NCBI GenBank assembly: GCA_016783285.1
Contig: JADHWW010000082.1
Location: 1-8,604 of the forward strand
Direction of reading: 5' to 3'
Source of the DNA: Anaerolineae bacterium
GTDB lineage: Bacteria > Chloroflexota > Anaerolineae > B4-G1
Length of the DNA: 8,604 bases
This document shows positions 1 to 5,439 of this stretch, piece after piece (the stretch's first letter is position 1; every line of letters starts with the position of its first letter). Made by a program: the position numbers and the translations under genes. The notes beneath the pieces were generated by a model. The model was not told the origin of the DNA. It ran no database searches and saw only the letters and a program-made list of their open reading frames with translations.

Positions 1-803
1 AACATCTGTGCGCCACACAGGATGTCCGAGAGCGGCCAGAACATTGAGTGCATCATCAGCAGCCGTCGTCCGCGTTGGAACTGCTCCCAGTTGTCTGTCT
101 CGAACTTTTTCTGCTCGTACTCTTGCCGGGCAAACGCCTTGACCACCCGCACGCCGGTCAGGTTCTCCTGCAAGGTGGTCGAAAGTTTGGCCTCCTGCTC
201 CTGAAAAGCCTCGTAAGCCTTTGAGACCTTTGTGAAAAAAAAGACCGACATGATCACGATCAGCGGAACGACCACAATCGAGAGCAGGGCCAGTTGTGTG
301 TTCAAGTTTAGTAGCGCCACAAAGTTGATCCCAAACAATAGCACGATGCGCCCCACGCCGATGGCCTGGTCGGCGAAGAACCGGCGCACGGCGTCTACGT
401 CCGAGGTGGCGCGTTGGATCAGTTCGCCGGTCTTGGTTCTGTCGTGGTAGGTGAACGACAGTCGCTGGATGTGGTCGTACAGATAGTTGCGCAACCGTAA
501 CGTGACCCCCTCTGCCGTCTGGGCAGCCCACCGTCCGCTGAGGAAAGAGAACGCGCCCTGAAGCAACGCCAGGCCCACAAAACTCAGCGCGATCAGCGGC
601 AAGGTGTGACCAAACTTTTCCTGTCCCAAAACGTCGTCAACAAAGTAGCGCAGTAACAGATAGTTGCCCGTCCTGAACAGGGCGGCGATACCCACACCGG
701 CGACCGCTCCCAGGTAGACCAGCCGGAAGCCGGTCATCATACGCCACAATCCAACCAGGCGGTTGTCCGAGACTGTCTTTTTGTAGTCTACGACACAATT
801 CAC
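1..803 (-). CDS. ABC exporter, N-terminal transmembrane half (partial, 3' end beyond window)
   Basis: This is the first 267 residues of a probable fused permease/ATPase exporter (MsbA/LmrA-like half-transporter); the nucleotide-binding domain lies beyond the left edge. The GTG start at 803 is preceded by a purine-rich ribosome site (AGGGGGTG at 810-817), and the frame is open to the edge. Hydrophobic segments lie near residues 27-50, 65-90, 143-167 and 169-190. Family hallmarks are present: the first intracellular loop region (RLSFTYHDRTKTGELIQR, about 114-131, followed by the TSDVDAVR stretch) and the second loop helix (ENLTGVRVVKAF, 213-224). Such proteins use ATP to export lipids, peptides or drugs; the substrate cannot be read from this half. 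A run of eight T on the coding strand (235-242) lies inside the gene, but the frame continues through it. It is transcribed divergently from the recombinase gene and has its own candidate promoter. The family call is firm, the substrate unknown. Confidence 0.9.
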   Translation of the reverse strand, partial: MNCVVDYKKTVSDNRLVGLWRMMTGFRLVYLGAVAGVGIAALFRTGNYLLLRYFVDDVLGQEKFGHTLPLIALSFVGLALLQGAFSFLSGRWAAQTAEGVTLRLRNYLYDHIQRLSFTYHDRTKTGELIQRATSDVDAVRRFFADQAIGVGRIVLLFGINFVALLNLNTQLALLSIVVVPLIVIMSVFFFTKVSKAYEAFQEQEAKLSTTLQENLTGVRVVKAFARQEYEQKKFETDNWEQFQRGRRLLMMHSMFWPLSDILCGAQM

Positions 804-842
804 AACACACCCCCTTTGTTCTGACCGCCCGCTTGGTACTCA

Positions 843-871
843 ATTCTACCCCGACCCGCTCGCCCGCGCAA
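843..871 (-). promoter_or_regulatory. Candidate sigma-70 promoter of the ABC exporter gene
   Basis: Read on the minus strand, TTGCGC (871-866) is followed after exactly 17 bp by TAGAAT (848-843). Transcription would start near 836, giving a leader of about 30 nt before the GTG start at 803. The match and spacing are good for a housekeeping promoter, but this is a motif reading only. Confidence 0.5.
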
Positions 872-879
872 GTCGGCGC

Positions 880-919
880 TTGCCAAGAGTCCGTTTTGGT
901 GTATAAGACTTGTGATAAT
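880..919 (+). promoter_or_regulatory. Candidate promoter(s) of the recombinase gene
   Basis: TTGCCA (880-885) and TATAAG (902-907) are separated by 16 bp. A second possibility is an extended -10, TGT followed by GATAAT (911-919), which lies inside the left arm of the palindrome at 908-935. With either choice the palindrome covers the -10 or the transcription start, so a protein bound there would be expected to block transcription. Motif reading only. Confidence 0.4.
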
Positions 920-935
920 GCTTGTTATCACAAGC
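908..935. promoter_or_regulatory. 28-bp palindromic dif-like site / operator upstream of the recombinase gene
   Basis: The left arm ACTTGTGATAA (908-918) and right arm TTATCACAAGC (925-935) flank a 6-bp centre, TGCTTG (919-924). Ten bases of each arm are perfectly complementary (909-918 with 925-934). Two 11-bp arms around a 6-bp centre is the layout of bacterial dif sites, and the inner ATAA/TTAT edges match E. coli dif. The near-perfect symmetry suits one recombinase binding both arms. It could instead be an operator for autoregulation, or serve both roles. Confidence 0.55.
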
Positions 936-954
936 CAAACGAGAAGTAAGGGAA

Positions 955-1899
955 ATGACTACCACAGCACCGACTACCACCAAGGCACAACTCTCGGTTA
1001 CCCAGGATAGTGCGAAGTCCATCATTGGCCTGGTGCTCGATGGCCTAACCAGCGAGCACAGCAAGCGAGCATATGAGCGAGCTCTACTTGACTTCCTGGC
1101 TTGGCACGCCGACCAGGAACGTCCTCCACTGAACAGGGCGCTAGTGCAAGCTTACAAGGTCAAACTGCAAGACGACGGCCTAGCCCCGTCAACCATCAAC
1201 CTGCGCTTGTCAGCGATCCGCAAACTGGCGCGGGAGGCGGCGGATAATGGCCTAGTGGACCAGACCCTTGCCAATAGCATAAAGGCTGTAAAGGGCGTCA
1301 AGTCGGCCGGTGTGCGTTCGGGCAACTGGCTGACCAGGGAACAAACGCAGGAGTTGCTGAACGCACCGGACGTGGAAACCCTCAAAGGTTTGCGGGATAG
1401 GGCAATCCTGGCCGTTCTCATCGGCTGCGGCCTACGCCGTTCAGAGGTTGCGGCGCTGGCGTTCGCCCACATCCAACAGCGGGAAGGTCGTTGGGTTGTC
1501 TGTGACTTGGTGGGCAAGGGCAACCGGATGCGCACTGTACCCATGCCGTCCTGGGCAAAGGCGGCCATGGACAAATGGACAGAGAAGGCAGGCGTCACGG
1601 AAGGCCGCATCTTCCGGCGCATCCGCAAAGGCGGCTGTGTCAATGGCGACAAGATGAGTGGCCAGGCCATAGCCAACGTGGTCAGGGAGTACGCCGAAGT
1701 GTGCGGGTTTGGCGATCTGGCGGCCCACGATCTGCGGCGAACATTCGCAAAGTTGGCCTACAAGGGCGGTGCGGGGCTTGACCAGATACAACTAAGCCTG
1801 GGGCACGCCAGCATTAGGACCACTGAACGGTATCTTGGTGTAGAGCAGAATCTAAGCGATGCGCCATGTGATCGGTTAGGGTTGCGGTTGGGAGAGTAG
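955..1899 (+). CDS. Tyrosine recombinase (XerC/XerD-like integrase)
   Basis: A 314-residue DNA strand-exchange enzyme of the phage-integrase/Xer family. ATG 955 was chosen because AAGGG lies just upstream (948-952) and GAGAAG at 941-946. An in-frame TTG at 922 would put the protein start inside the palindromic site. The N-terminal part (about 25-105) is the helical core-binding (SAM-like) domain, with SEHSKRAYERALLDFLAW and the typical STINLRLSAIRKL stretch. The catalytic domain carries the full set: Arg161 in GCGLRRSE, Lys188 in VGKGNRMRTVP, His258 and Arg261 in HDLRRTF, His284 in LGHAS, and nucleophile Tyr293 in TTERYLG. The length fits Xer proteins rather than longer phage integrases, and no phage genes are visible nearby. 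The adjacent dif-like palindrome is the obvious candidate substrate. It may be a chromosome-dimer resolvase or the integrase of a degraded element; the sequence does not decide. Confidence 0.92.
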   Translation: MTTTAPTTTKAQLSVTQDSAKSIIGLVLDGLTSEHSKRAYERALLDFLAWHADQERPPLNRALVQAYKVKLQDDGLAPSTINLRLSAIRKLAREAADNGLVDQTLANSIKAVKGVKSAGVRSGNWLTREQTQELLNAPDVETLKGLRDRAILAVLIGCGLRRSEVAALAFAHIQQREGRWVVCDLVGKGNRMRTVPMPSWAKAAMDKWTEKAGVTEGRIFRRIRKGGCVNGDKMSGQAIANVVREYAEVCGFGDLAAHDLRRTFAKLAYKGGAGLDQIQLSLGHASIRTTERYLGVEQNLSDAPCDRLGLRLGE

Positions 1900-2142
1900 C
1901 GTTGAACCTGCCTTCTCCGTAGTCCACAATACCGCGGTAACCTCAAATGGAAGCAGCAAATAGGGAACGGGGGGGGGCGGGCTGACAAATCAGTATGGGA
2001 TAGGCGACATTAGCCATAGGGACCTCCTGCGGGATTGGCAGGGTTGGCGCCCATATCTTCTTTCTGAACCGTCCCGGTTACCGTGGACAAGTGTCTGAAA
2101 GTCTGGGGACATTTGTCTTGCCCATAAAAGGACAATAGCCCC
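1900..2142. other. Intergenic region without a convincing gene
   Basis: About 240 bp of the 490-bp gap between the recombinase and the pilus operon. It contains a 10-bp self-complementary sequence, TACCGCGGTA (1930-1939), a run of nine G (1969-1977), a small AACCG/CGGTT hairpin (2067-2079), and a longer inverted repeat (2086-2117) listed separately. Short reading frames exist on both strands but lack ribosome sites and recognisable products. No clear terminator for the recombinase gene was found. The rest of the gap (2143-2389) is promoter and leader. Confidence 0.6.
2086..2117. repeat. 10-bp inverted repeat with 12-nt loop
   Basis: GACAAGTGTC (2086-2095) and GACATTTGTC (2108-2117) pair over all ten positions, with one G-T, around a 12-nt loop. 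No T-run follows, so it is not an intrinsic terminator. The GGACA/TGTC wording resembles termini of some insertion sequences, so it could be a transposon-end relic, or a protein-binding site just upstream of the pilus promoter. Confidence 0.4.
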
Positions 2143-2171
2143 TTGAACCGGGCGGCAAAATGTGCTACAAT
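2143..2171 (+). promoter_or_regulatory. Strong candidate sigma-70 promoter of the tad operon
   Basis: TTGAAC (2143-2148), a 17-bp spacer and TACAAT (2166-2171), with an extended -10 (TGC, 2163-2165). This is the best promoter match in the window. Transcription should begin near 2178, giving a leader of about 210 nt before the first gene of the operon. Confidence 0.7.
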
Positions 2172-2177
2172 TCCCCT

Positions 2178-2389
2178 GTGAGATTATCACCTCCAACTTC
2201 CCATCCTACAGAATTCAAAATGCACATTCCAACGTAGAGCCGCCAGACGGCCACCCGGACGGACAAGTTCCGGTTTCCTAGAGGCCCCCCGCCCAGAGCC
2301 CCCAGAGGGCCAGTGGCAACAGTAGCGACCAAGAGGCCCTGAAGGTCATTCCTTCGGGGTCCCTTTTTTGTTTCTGGCCTTTCGACGAA
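2178..2389 (+). promoter_or_regulatory. Structured tad-operon leader with candidate attenuator
   Basis: Between the promoter and the first gene, complementary segments occur that cannot all pair at once. GGCCC (2283-2287) can pair with GGGCC (2307-2311). AGGGCC (2306-2311) can instead pair with GGCCCT (2335-2340), supported by an inner TGG/CCA pairing (2314-2316 with 2329-2331). GGCCCT is also the left base of the terminator stem (2335-2345). This is the logic of an anti-anti-terminator, anti-terminator and terminator. Smaller hairpins lie at 2239-2251 (GCCG/CGGC) and 2255-2273 (CCGGA/TCCGG). No known riboswitch class was recognised. A constitutive terminator or a small RNA is an alternative. 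Confidence 0.5.
2335..2369 (+). terminator. Intrinsic terminator inside the tad-operon leader
   Basis: Positions 2337-2345 (CCCTGAAGG) pair with 2351-2359 (CCTTCGGGG) around the 5-nt loop TCATT. Two further G-C pairs (2335-2336 with 2361-2362) extend the stem past one bulged T. A C and six T (2364-2369) follow. Stem, loop and T-run together are a textbook Rho-independent terminator. It sits 20 bp before the first pilus-operon gene and far from any upstream stop codon, so it more likely acts on the leader transcript than on the recombinase mRNA. Confidence 0.75.
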
Positions 2390-2716
2390 ATGGACACAAC
2401 ACCGACCATACCACCACAATTGGAGGATGCCGTTAGAGCCGAGGCCAAGGCCCACGGCTTCGACGAGACTGCCACGCGCTGGCTGACCCTCCTGCTTCAG
2501 GACGATCCCACACTTCCCGCCCCGACGGCCGGGGCGATGGTCGCCCGCGTGTGCCAGCTCCCCATCGGCGTGGACCTGGCCGCACTCGACGTTACCCTCC
2601 AGCATCTGAGAGGGCGCAACCCTGCCGAACTGACCACCAGCGAGCGGCGCGTGACCGCTATGCTCTTGAAAGACCTGGTATCCCAGGCCCACGCGCTCCT
2701 GGCTGCTATAACGTAA
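2390..2716 (+). CDS. Small protein of unknown function, first gene of the tad operon
   Basis: A 108-residue protein that I do not recognise. It has no signal peptide or membrane segment and looks mostly helical. It contains an acidic N-terminal half (about 11-45), a Pro/Ala stretch (QDDPTLPAPTAGAMVARV, about 37-54), and a C-terminal helix rich in Leu/Ala (LKDLVSQAHALLAAI). Codon use with GC-rich third positions, and the 15-bp gap to cpaB, support a real gene. No Shine-Dalgarno sequence precedes ATG 2390; the frame is open upstream to 2282 but offers no ATG, GTG or TTG. The start lies 20 bp after the T-run of the leader terminator, so its expression, and that of everything downstream, depends on readthrough. 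By position it may be a cytoplasmic accessory or regulator of the pilus, but that is a guess. Confidence 0.7.
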   Translation: MDTTPTIPPQLEDAVRAEAKAHGFDETATRWLTLLLQDDPTLPAPTAGAMVARVCQLPIGVDLAALDVTLQHLRGRNPAELTTSERRVTAMLLKDLVSQAHALLAAIT

Positions 2717-2731
2717 CAAGGAGGCTTTGTC

Positions 2732-4006
2732 GTGAAACTTCGCGTCTGGAAATCGTTGACTTTCTTCATCGGGCTGATCCTCTTCATCGCCGCCTTCGGT
2801 GTGATCCTGGTGGCGGGCAGCATCTTCAACCCGCCGCCCTACCGCATCATCATCGCACTGGAGGAGATCCCGCCCTACACGGTCATCGCCCGTGACATGT
2901 TCGCCGTGGACGAGCAGACCATGCATCAGAGAGTCGCCTCGCGGCTGGTACACGAGACGGAGATAGACAGTTATCTGGGCGGCATGACAGTGGAGACCGT
3001 CCACGCCGGCGAACCGTTGCGACGCAATGCCGTGGTGACGGCCGACAACCCGGCCGCCGTGCACCGCCTCTCCCTGGCACTCACCGACCCCGACGTGGTG
3101 GCGGCTGTAGTTCCCGTCAACTCCAAAATCATCCCCGACAACGTGACGGCGGGCGACTACGTCAACGTCACCGTGGGCATCGAGGGCAACGTCAGTCAGT
3201 TGACAGCGACGTGGGGCGAGGCGGCGGGACCCACTACGTGGGGTGCGTCTCCGGCAGGTGCCCTGACCCCAGTTCCATTCACCTCCACCCTTCCGCTTGC
3301 GTCCGGTCACTCGACAGGCTCGGGGCAGGCTGGCCCACTGCCATTGAGCGAGGAGGTGCCGGAGGTAGCGCCGCCGCTGGACAAGATCGTCCTGCCCCAG
3401 GTGCAGGTGATCAACGTATCGCGGGAAAAGGTGCCCAATCCTAATTATGGCATGACATTCGGCCAGGAAGGGGCACAGGAGCCTCCCTTCCTGGAAGGGG
3501 ACATCGAATCCATCACTATCCTGGTGCCGAAAGCGGCCGAGGAGCTGCTCTACTTCGCCGTGGACAACGGGACGTTGCACGTCTCGATCGTGCCTCACGC
3601 GGCTGTGCTCGCGGGAGCCTCGCCGAGCACAGGCGTGTTGTGGGAAGACATCGTGCGCTTCTTCCAGGAGGAGCGGCTGAGGGCGCTGGGGGTGATCACC
3701 ACCACTGTGCCTGCGCCGGCCTCGACGTCGCCGGTCACCGCCAGCGGGGCGCTGACTATGCCGGTGGCCCCGCCACCTCTTCCAACTCCCACACCGACAG
3801 AAGCGGCTGCCATACCACCCACATCGCCGCTTCCCGGCCAAGGTGAGCCCCCAGGCGGCGGGGGTTCTGAGAGCGAGGGATCGCTGCTCCCGTCTACGCT
3901 GGCAGGCAGCCTCCCAGGCTACCTGGTGCCCCTGTGCATCGGCGGGGGCCTGGTGATCGGACTGGGGGCGGTGGGCTTTGCGCTGATGAGACGGCGAAAG
4001 GGATAG
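2732..4006 (+). CDS. cpaB: Flp pilus assembly protein CpaB/RcpC with C-terminal membrane anchor
   Basis: A 424-residue envelope component of the Tad/Flp pilus. The GTG start at 2732 follows AAGGAGG (2719-2725) at good spacing. An N-terminal membrane helix (about 10-30) is followed by a SAF-type domain (about 38-105) and the RcpC region: AAVVPVN and AGDYVNV (125-146), LPQVQVINV (221-229) and ITILVPKAAEELLYFAVDNG (261-280), all matching the usual CpaB order. Residues 151-215 are an expanded low-complexity linker holding a copy of the 24-bp repeat (peptide GHSTGSGQAG). A Pro/Thr/Ser-rich region (about 325-395) leads to a second membrane helix (about 396-418) ending in RRRKG. Typical CpaB proteins have only the N-terminal helix. 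The second anchor fits a single-membrane envelope, because no secretin gene follows. The family call is firm; topology is inferred. Confidence 0.88.
   Translation: MKLRVWKSLTFFIGLILFIAAFGVILVAGSIFNPPPYRIIIALEEIPPYTVIARDMFAVDEQTMHQRVASRLVHETEIDSYLGGMTVETVHAGEPLRRNAVVTADNPAAVHRLSLALTDPDVVAAVVPVNSKIIPDNVTAGDYVNVTVGIEGNVSQLTATWGEAAGPTTWGASPAGALTPVPFTSTLPLASGHSTGSGQAGPLPLSEEVPEVAPPLDKIVLPQVQVINVSREKVPNPNYGMTFGQEGAQEPPFLEGDIESITILVPKAAEELLYFAVDNGTLHVSIVPHAAVLAGASPSTGVLWEDIVRFFQEERLRALGVITTTVPAPASTSPVTASGALTMPVAPPPLPTPTPTEAAAIPPTSPLPGQGEPPGGGGSESEGSLLPSTLAGSLPGYLVPLCIGGGLVIGLGAVGFALMRRRKG
3308..3331 (+). repeat. 24-bp palindromic element, in frame in cpaB linker
   Basis: A diverged copy: left half CACTCGACAGG, right half CTCGGGGCAGG. 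It is translated as GHSTGSGQAG inside the expanded linker between the two RcpC strands. One CTCAGG position has become CTCGGG, so it is probably older than the copies in cpaE and tadA. Confidence 0.6.
3463..3494. repeat. Perfect 10-bp inverted repeat inside cpaB
   Basis: CCAGGAAGGG (3463-3472) and CCCTTCCTGG (3485-3494) pair perfectly around a 12-nt loop. They lie within the codons for about residues 244-255. In mRNA this would be a stable hairpin. It is not related in sequence to the 24-bp element. It may be chance in GC-rich coding sequence or an intra-operon RNA structure. Confidence 0.45.
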
Positions 4007-4011
4007 GAGCG

Positions 4012-5433
4012 ATGAAGGCCAGGCAAGAACTGACTACACCCAGCGGAGAGGAAGCACGCCCCCTTCGGCAGGCTCAGGGCAGGCACCTGCGCGTTCTTCT
4101 CGCCATCGACCTGGAAGCAGTTTCGGATATGCAACTCCTGATGGGAGAGCTGCAGGCCGGGAACCCCTACCACCTGGAGATCGCCGGCATCGCCCGCGAA
4201 GGGACGGTGGTCTACCAGGACGCGGTGGAGAAGGGGGCCGACGTCGTCCTGCTCTCCCCGACCATCCCCGGATACAGCCCTGAGGTCGTGCAGCGTCTCT
4301 ACCACTACGAAGAGCACCCCATCCTCACCGTCGCACTGGTGCCGACGGTGGGTGACTGGGCGGTGACGATGGAAAAGGCGGGGGCGATGGGTCACCTGAC
4401 CACCCCCCTGTCGCCCGAGAGCATCTCCCGGTTGGCGGCGATGCTGCCACCGGCGGTACGGGACGCCTACGGCTACCGCACTTCCGACAAGTACGTTCCC
4501 CGCCTCTCACCGGAGGTGGCACAGATCGTGGATCGAGGCGGCTGGCGGCGGCAGACGGTGGCCTTCTGGGCCCCCTCAGGGGGCGTGGGCAAGACGACGT
4601 TATCGGTCAACGTGGCAGCGGCGCTGGGCGTGATCGCCAACAAGCGTACCCTGCTCATCGACACCGACATGAACAAGGGAGACGCCCACCTGCTGCTGGA
4701 CCTGGAGGGGGAGGAGAAGAACGTCTACGCGCTGGCCAAGCAACTGGTCACCTTCGGAAACGTGACACCGTTGGACGTGAAACGATTCCTGACCCCGTAC
4801 AGGCGGAGCAACCTGTCGGTCCTGATCGGCATCCCTCAGACGTGGATGGCCTCCGACGCCAGCCTGGCGGGAGAGCAAGGTATGCGCTTGATCAAGAATC
4901 TGCTGGAGTTGACCGAACCGGCCTACGACTTCATCGTGTTTGATCTGGGCCAGACCTACAACCACCCCGTGCACTTGACGGTGCTGCAACAGGCCGATCT
5001 CATATTCCTGGTGGTCAACTCGACGGTGACCTCGCTCTACGCCGGGCACAAGGCACTGGGAGCGCTGCGGCAGGCGGGGCTGCTGGAGGGAGACAGACTG
5101 CGGGTGGTGGTGAACAAGTACCATCCGCGCCATGGAATCTCACGGCGGGAGGTGCAGGATGCGTTGGAGGGGTTGCCCACTTTCGCCGAGATCGCCGCCG
5201 GCGAGAACCAGGAAGTGACCATCGCGCTCAACGACGGCGAGCCGGTGGTGTTGGCCGACGGCAAGGCCCAGGTAGCGCAGGACATACTGCAACTGAGCGC
5301 GGCACTCTACCCGCCGCTGGCGGACATCCGTGAGCTGCAAGCGGGCAAGAAAAGCGGATTCTTGGAACGGTTCCTTCGGCTACGCCCTTCGGCAGGCTCA
5401 GGGCATCGCTCAGGACAAGCCTTCGGAGGATAG
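4012..5433 (+). CDS. cpaE: CpaE/TadZ-type pilus localisation ATPase
   Basis: A 473-residue MinD/ParA-like protein of the Tad system, which marks the assembly site at the cell pole or membrane. ATG 4012 is preceded by AGGAG (4005-4009), overlapping the cpaB stop. A GTG at 3934 in the same frame lies deep inside cpaB and has no ribosome site. An atypical receiver-like domain (about 25-150) precedes the ATPase domain (about 180-430). The P-loop is APSGGVGKTT (187-196): Ser replaces the signature lysine of KGGVGKTT, while the second Lys (194) is kept. LLIDTDMNKGD (214-224) and FIVFDLGQTYN (308-317) match the Asp-bearing ParA motifs, and VVVNKY (366-370) fits the family's nucleotide-contact Asn. 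Repeat-derived peptides occur at both ends (about 16-24 and 456-473), outside the folded domains. Gene overlaps place it firmly in the operon. Confidence 0.88.
   Translation: MKARQELTTPSGEEARPLRQAQGRHLRVLLAIDLEAVSDMQLLMGELQAGNPYHLEIAGIAREGTVVYQDAVEKGADVVLLSPTIPGYSPEVVQRLYHYEEHPILTVALVPTVGDWAVTMEKAGAMGHLTTPLSPESISRLAAMLPPAVRDAYGYRTSDKYVPRLSPEVAQIVDRGGWRRQTVAFWAPSGGVGKTTLSVNVAAALGVIANKRTLLIDTDMNKGDAHLLLDLEGEEKNVYALAKQLVTFGNVTPLDVKRFLTPYRRSNLSVLIGIPQTWMASDASLAGEQGMRLIKNLLELTEPAYDFIVFDLGQTYNHPVHLTVLQQADLIFLVVNSTVTSLYAGHKALGALRQAGLLEGDRLRVVVNKYHPRHGISRREVQDALEGLPTFAEIAAGENQEVTIALNDGEPVVLADGKAQVAQDILQLSAALYPPLADIRELQAGKKSGFLERFLRLRPSAGSGHRSGQAFGG
4061..4084 (+). repeat. 24-bp palindromic element, in frame at cpaE 5' end
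   Basis: Left half CCCTTCGGCAGG (4061-4072) and right half CTCAGGGCAGGC (4073-4084), with CCCT/AGGG complementary at the ends. Translated as PLRQAQGR, just before the first strand of the receiver-like domain. At 24 bp it adds eight codons without shifting the frame. Confidence 0.75.
5373..5429 (+). repeat. Nested pair of 24-bp elements plus fragment at cpaE 3' end
   Basis: Four consecutive 12-bp half-units read as left-left-right-right: CCTTCGGCTACG (5373-5384), CCCTTCGGCAGG (5385-5396), CTCAGGGCATCG (5397-5408), CTCAGGACAAGC (5409-5420). The inner two form one element and the outer two another, split at its centre. A further fragment (5420-5429) ends in GGAGG, which is the likely ribosome site of tadA. 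The region encodes the last residues of CpaE (PSAGSGHRSGQAFGG). Confidence 0.7.
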
Positions 5434-5439
5434 AGAACG

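Noticed and set aside
922..954. TTG start extending the recombinase by 11 residues
   Set aside because: It would start inside the 28-bp palindrome and has no ribosome site; ATG 955 is preceded by purine-rich sequence.
1930..1939. TACCGCGGTA palindrome as an operator or attachment site
   Set aside because: It is too short and isolated, with no second copy and no associated promoter; expected by chance in GC-rich DNA.
2177..2190. Possible CRP-type site (TGTGA and TCAC) at the tad transcription start
   Set aside because: The spacer is 5 bp, not 6, and the last base of the second half does not match; position over the start would also be atypical for activation.
1990..2196. 68-codon minus-strand frame in the intergenic region
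   Set aside because: It starts with TTG, lacks a ribosome site, overlaps the tad promoter and has no recognisable product.
2165..3841. Very long open frame on the minus strand opposite cpaB
   Set aside because: Its product is rich in Arg, Gly, His and Cys with no domain-like pattern. The plus strand carries clear CpaB motifs and ribosome sites, so the antisense frame is a by-product of GC-rich codon use.
3934..4011. GTG start extending CpaE by 26 residues into cpaB
   Set aside because: It lies within the cpaB membrane-anchor codons and lacks a ribosome site; ATG 4012 has AGGAG at 4005-4009.
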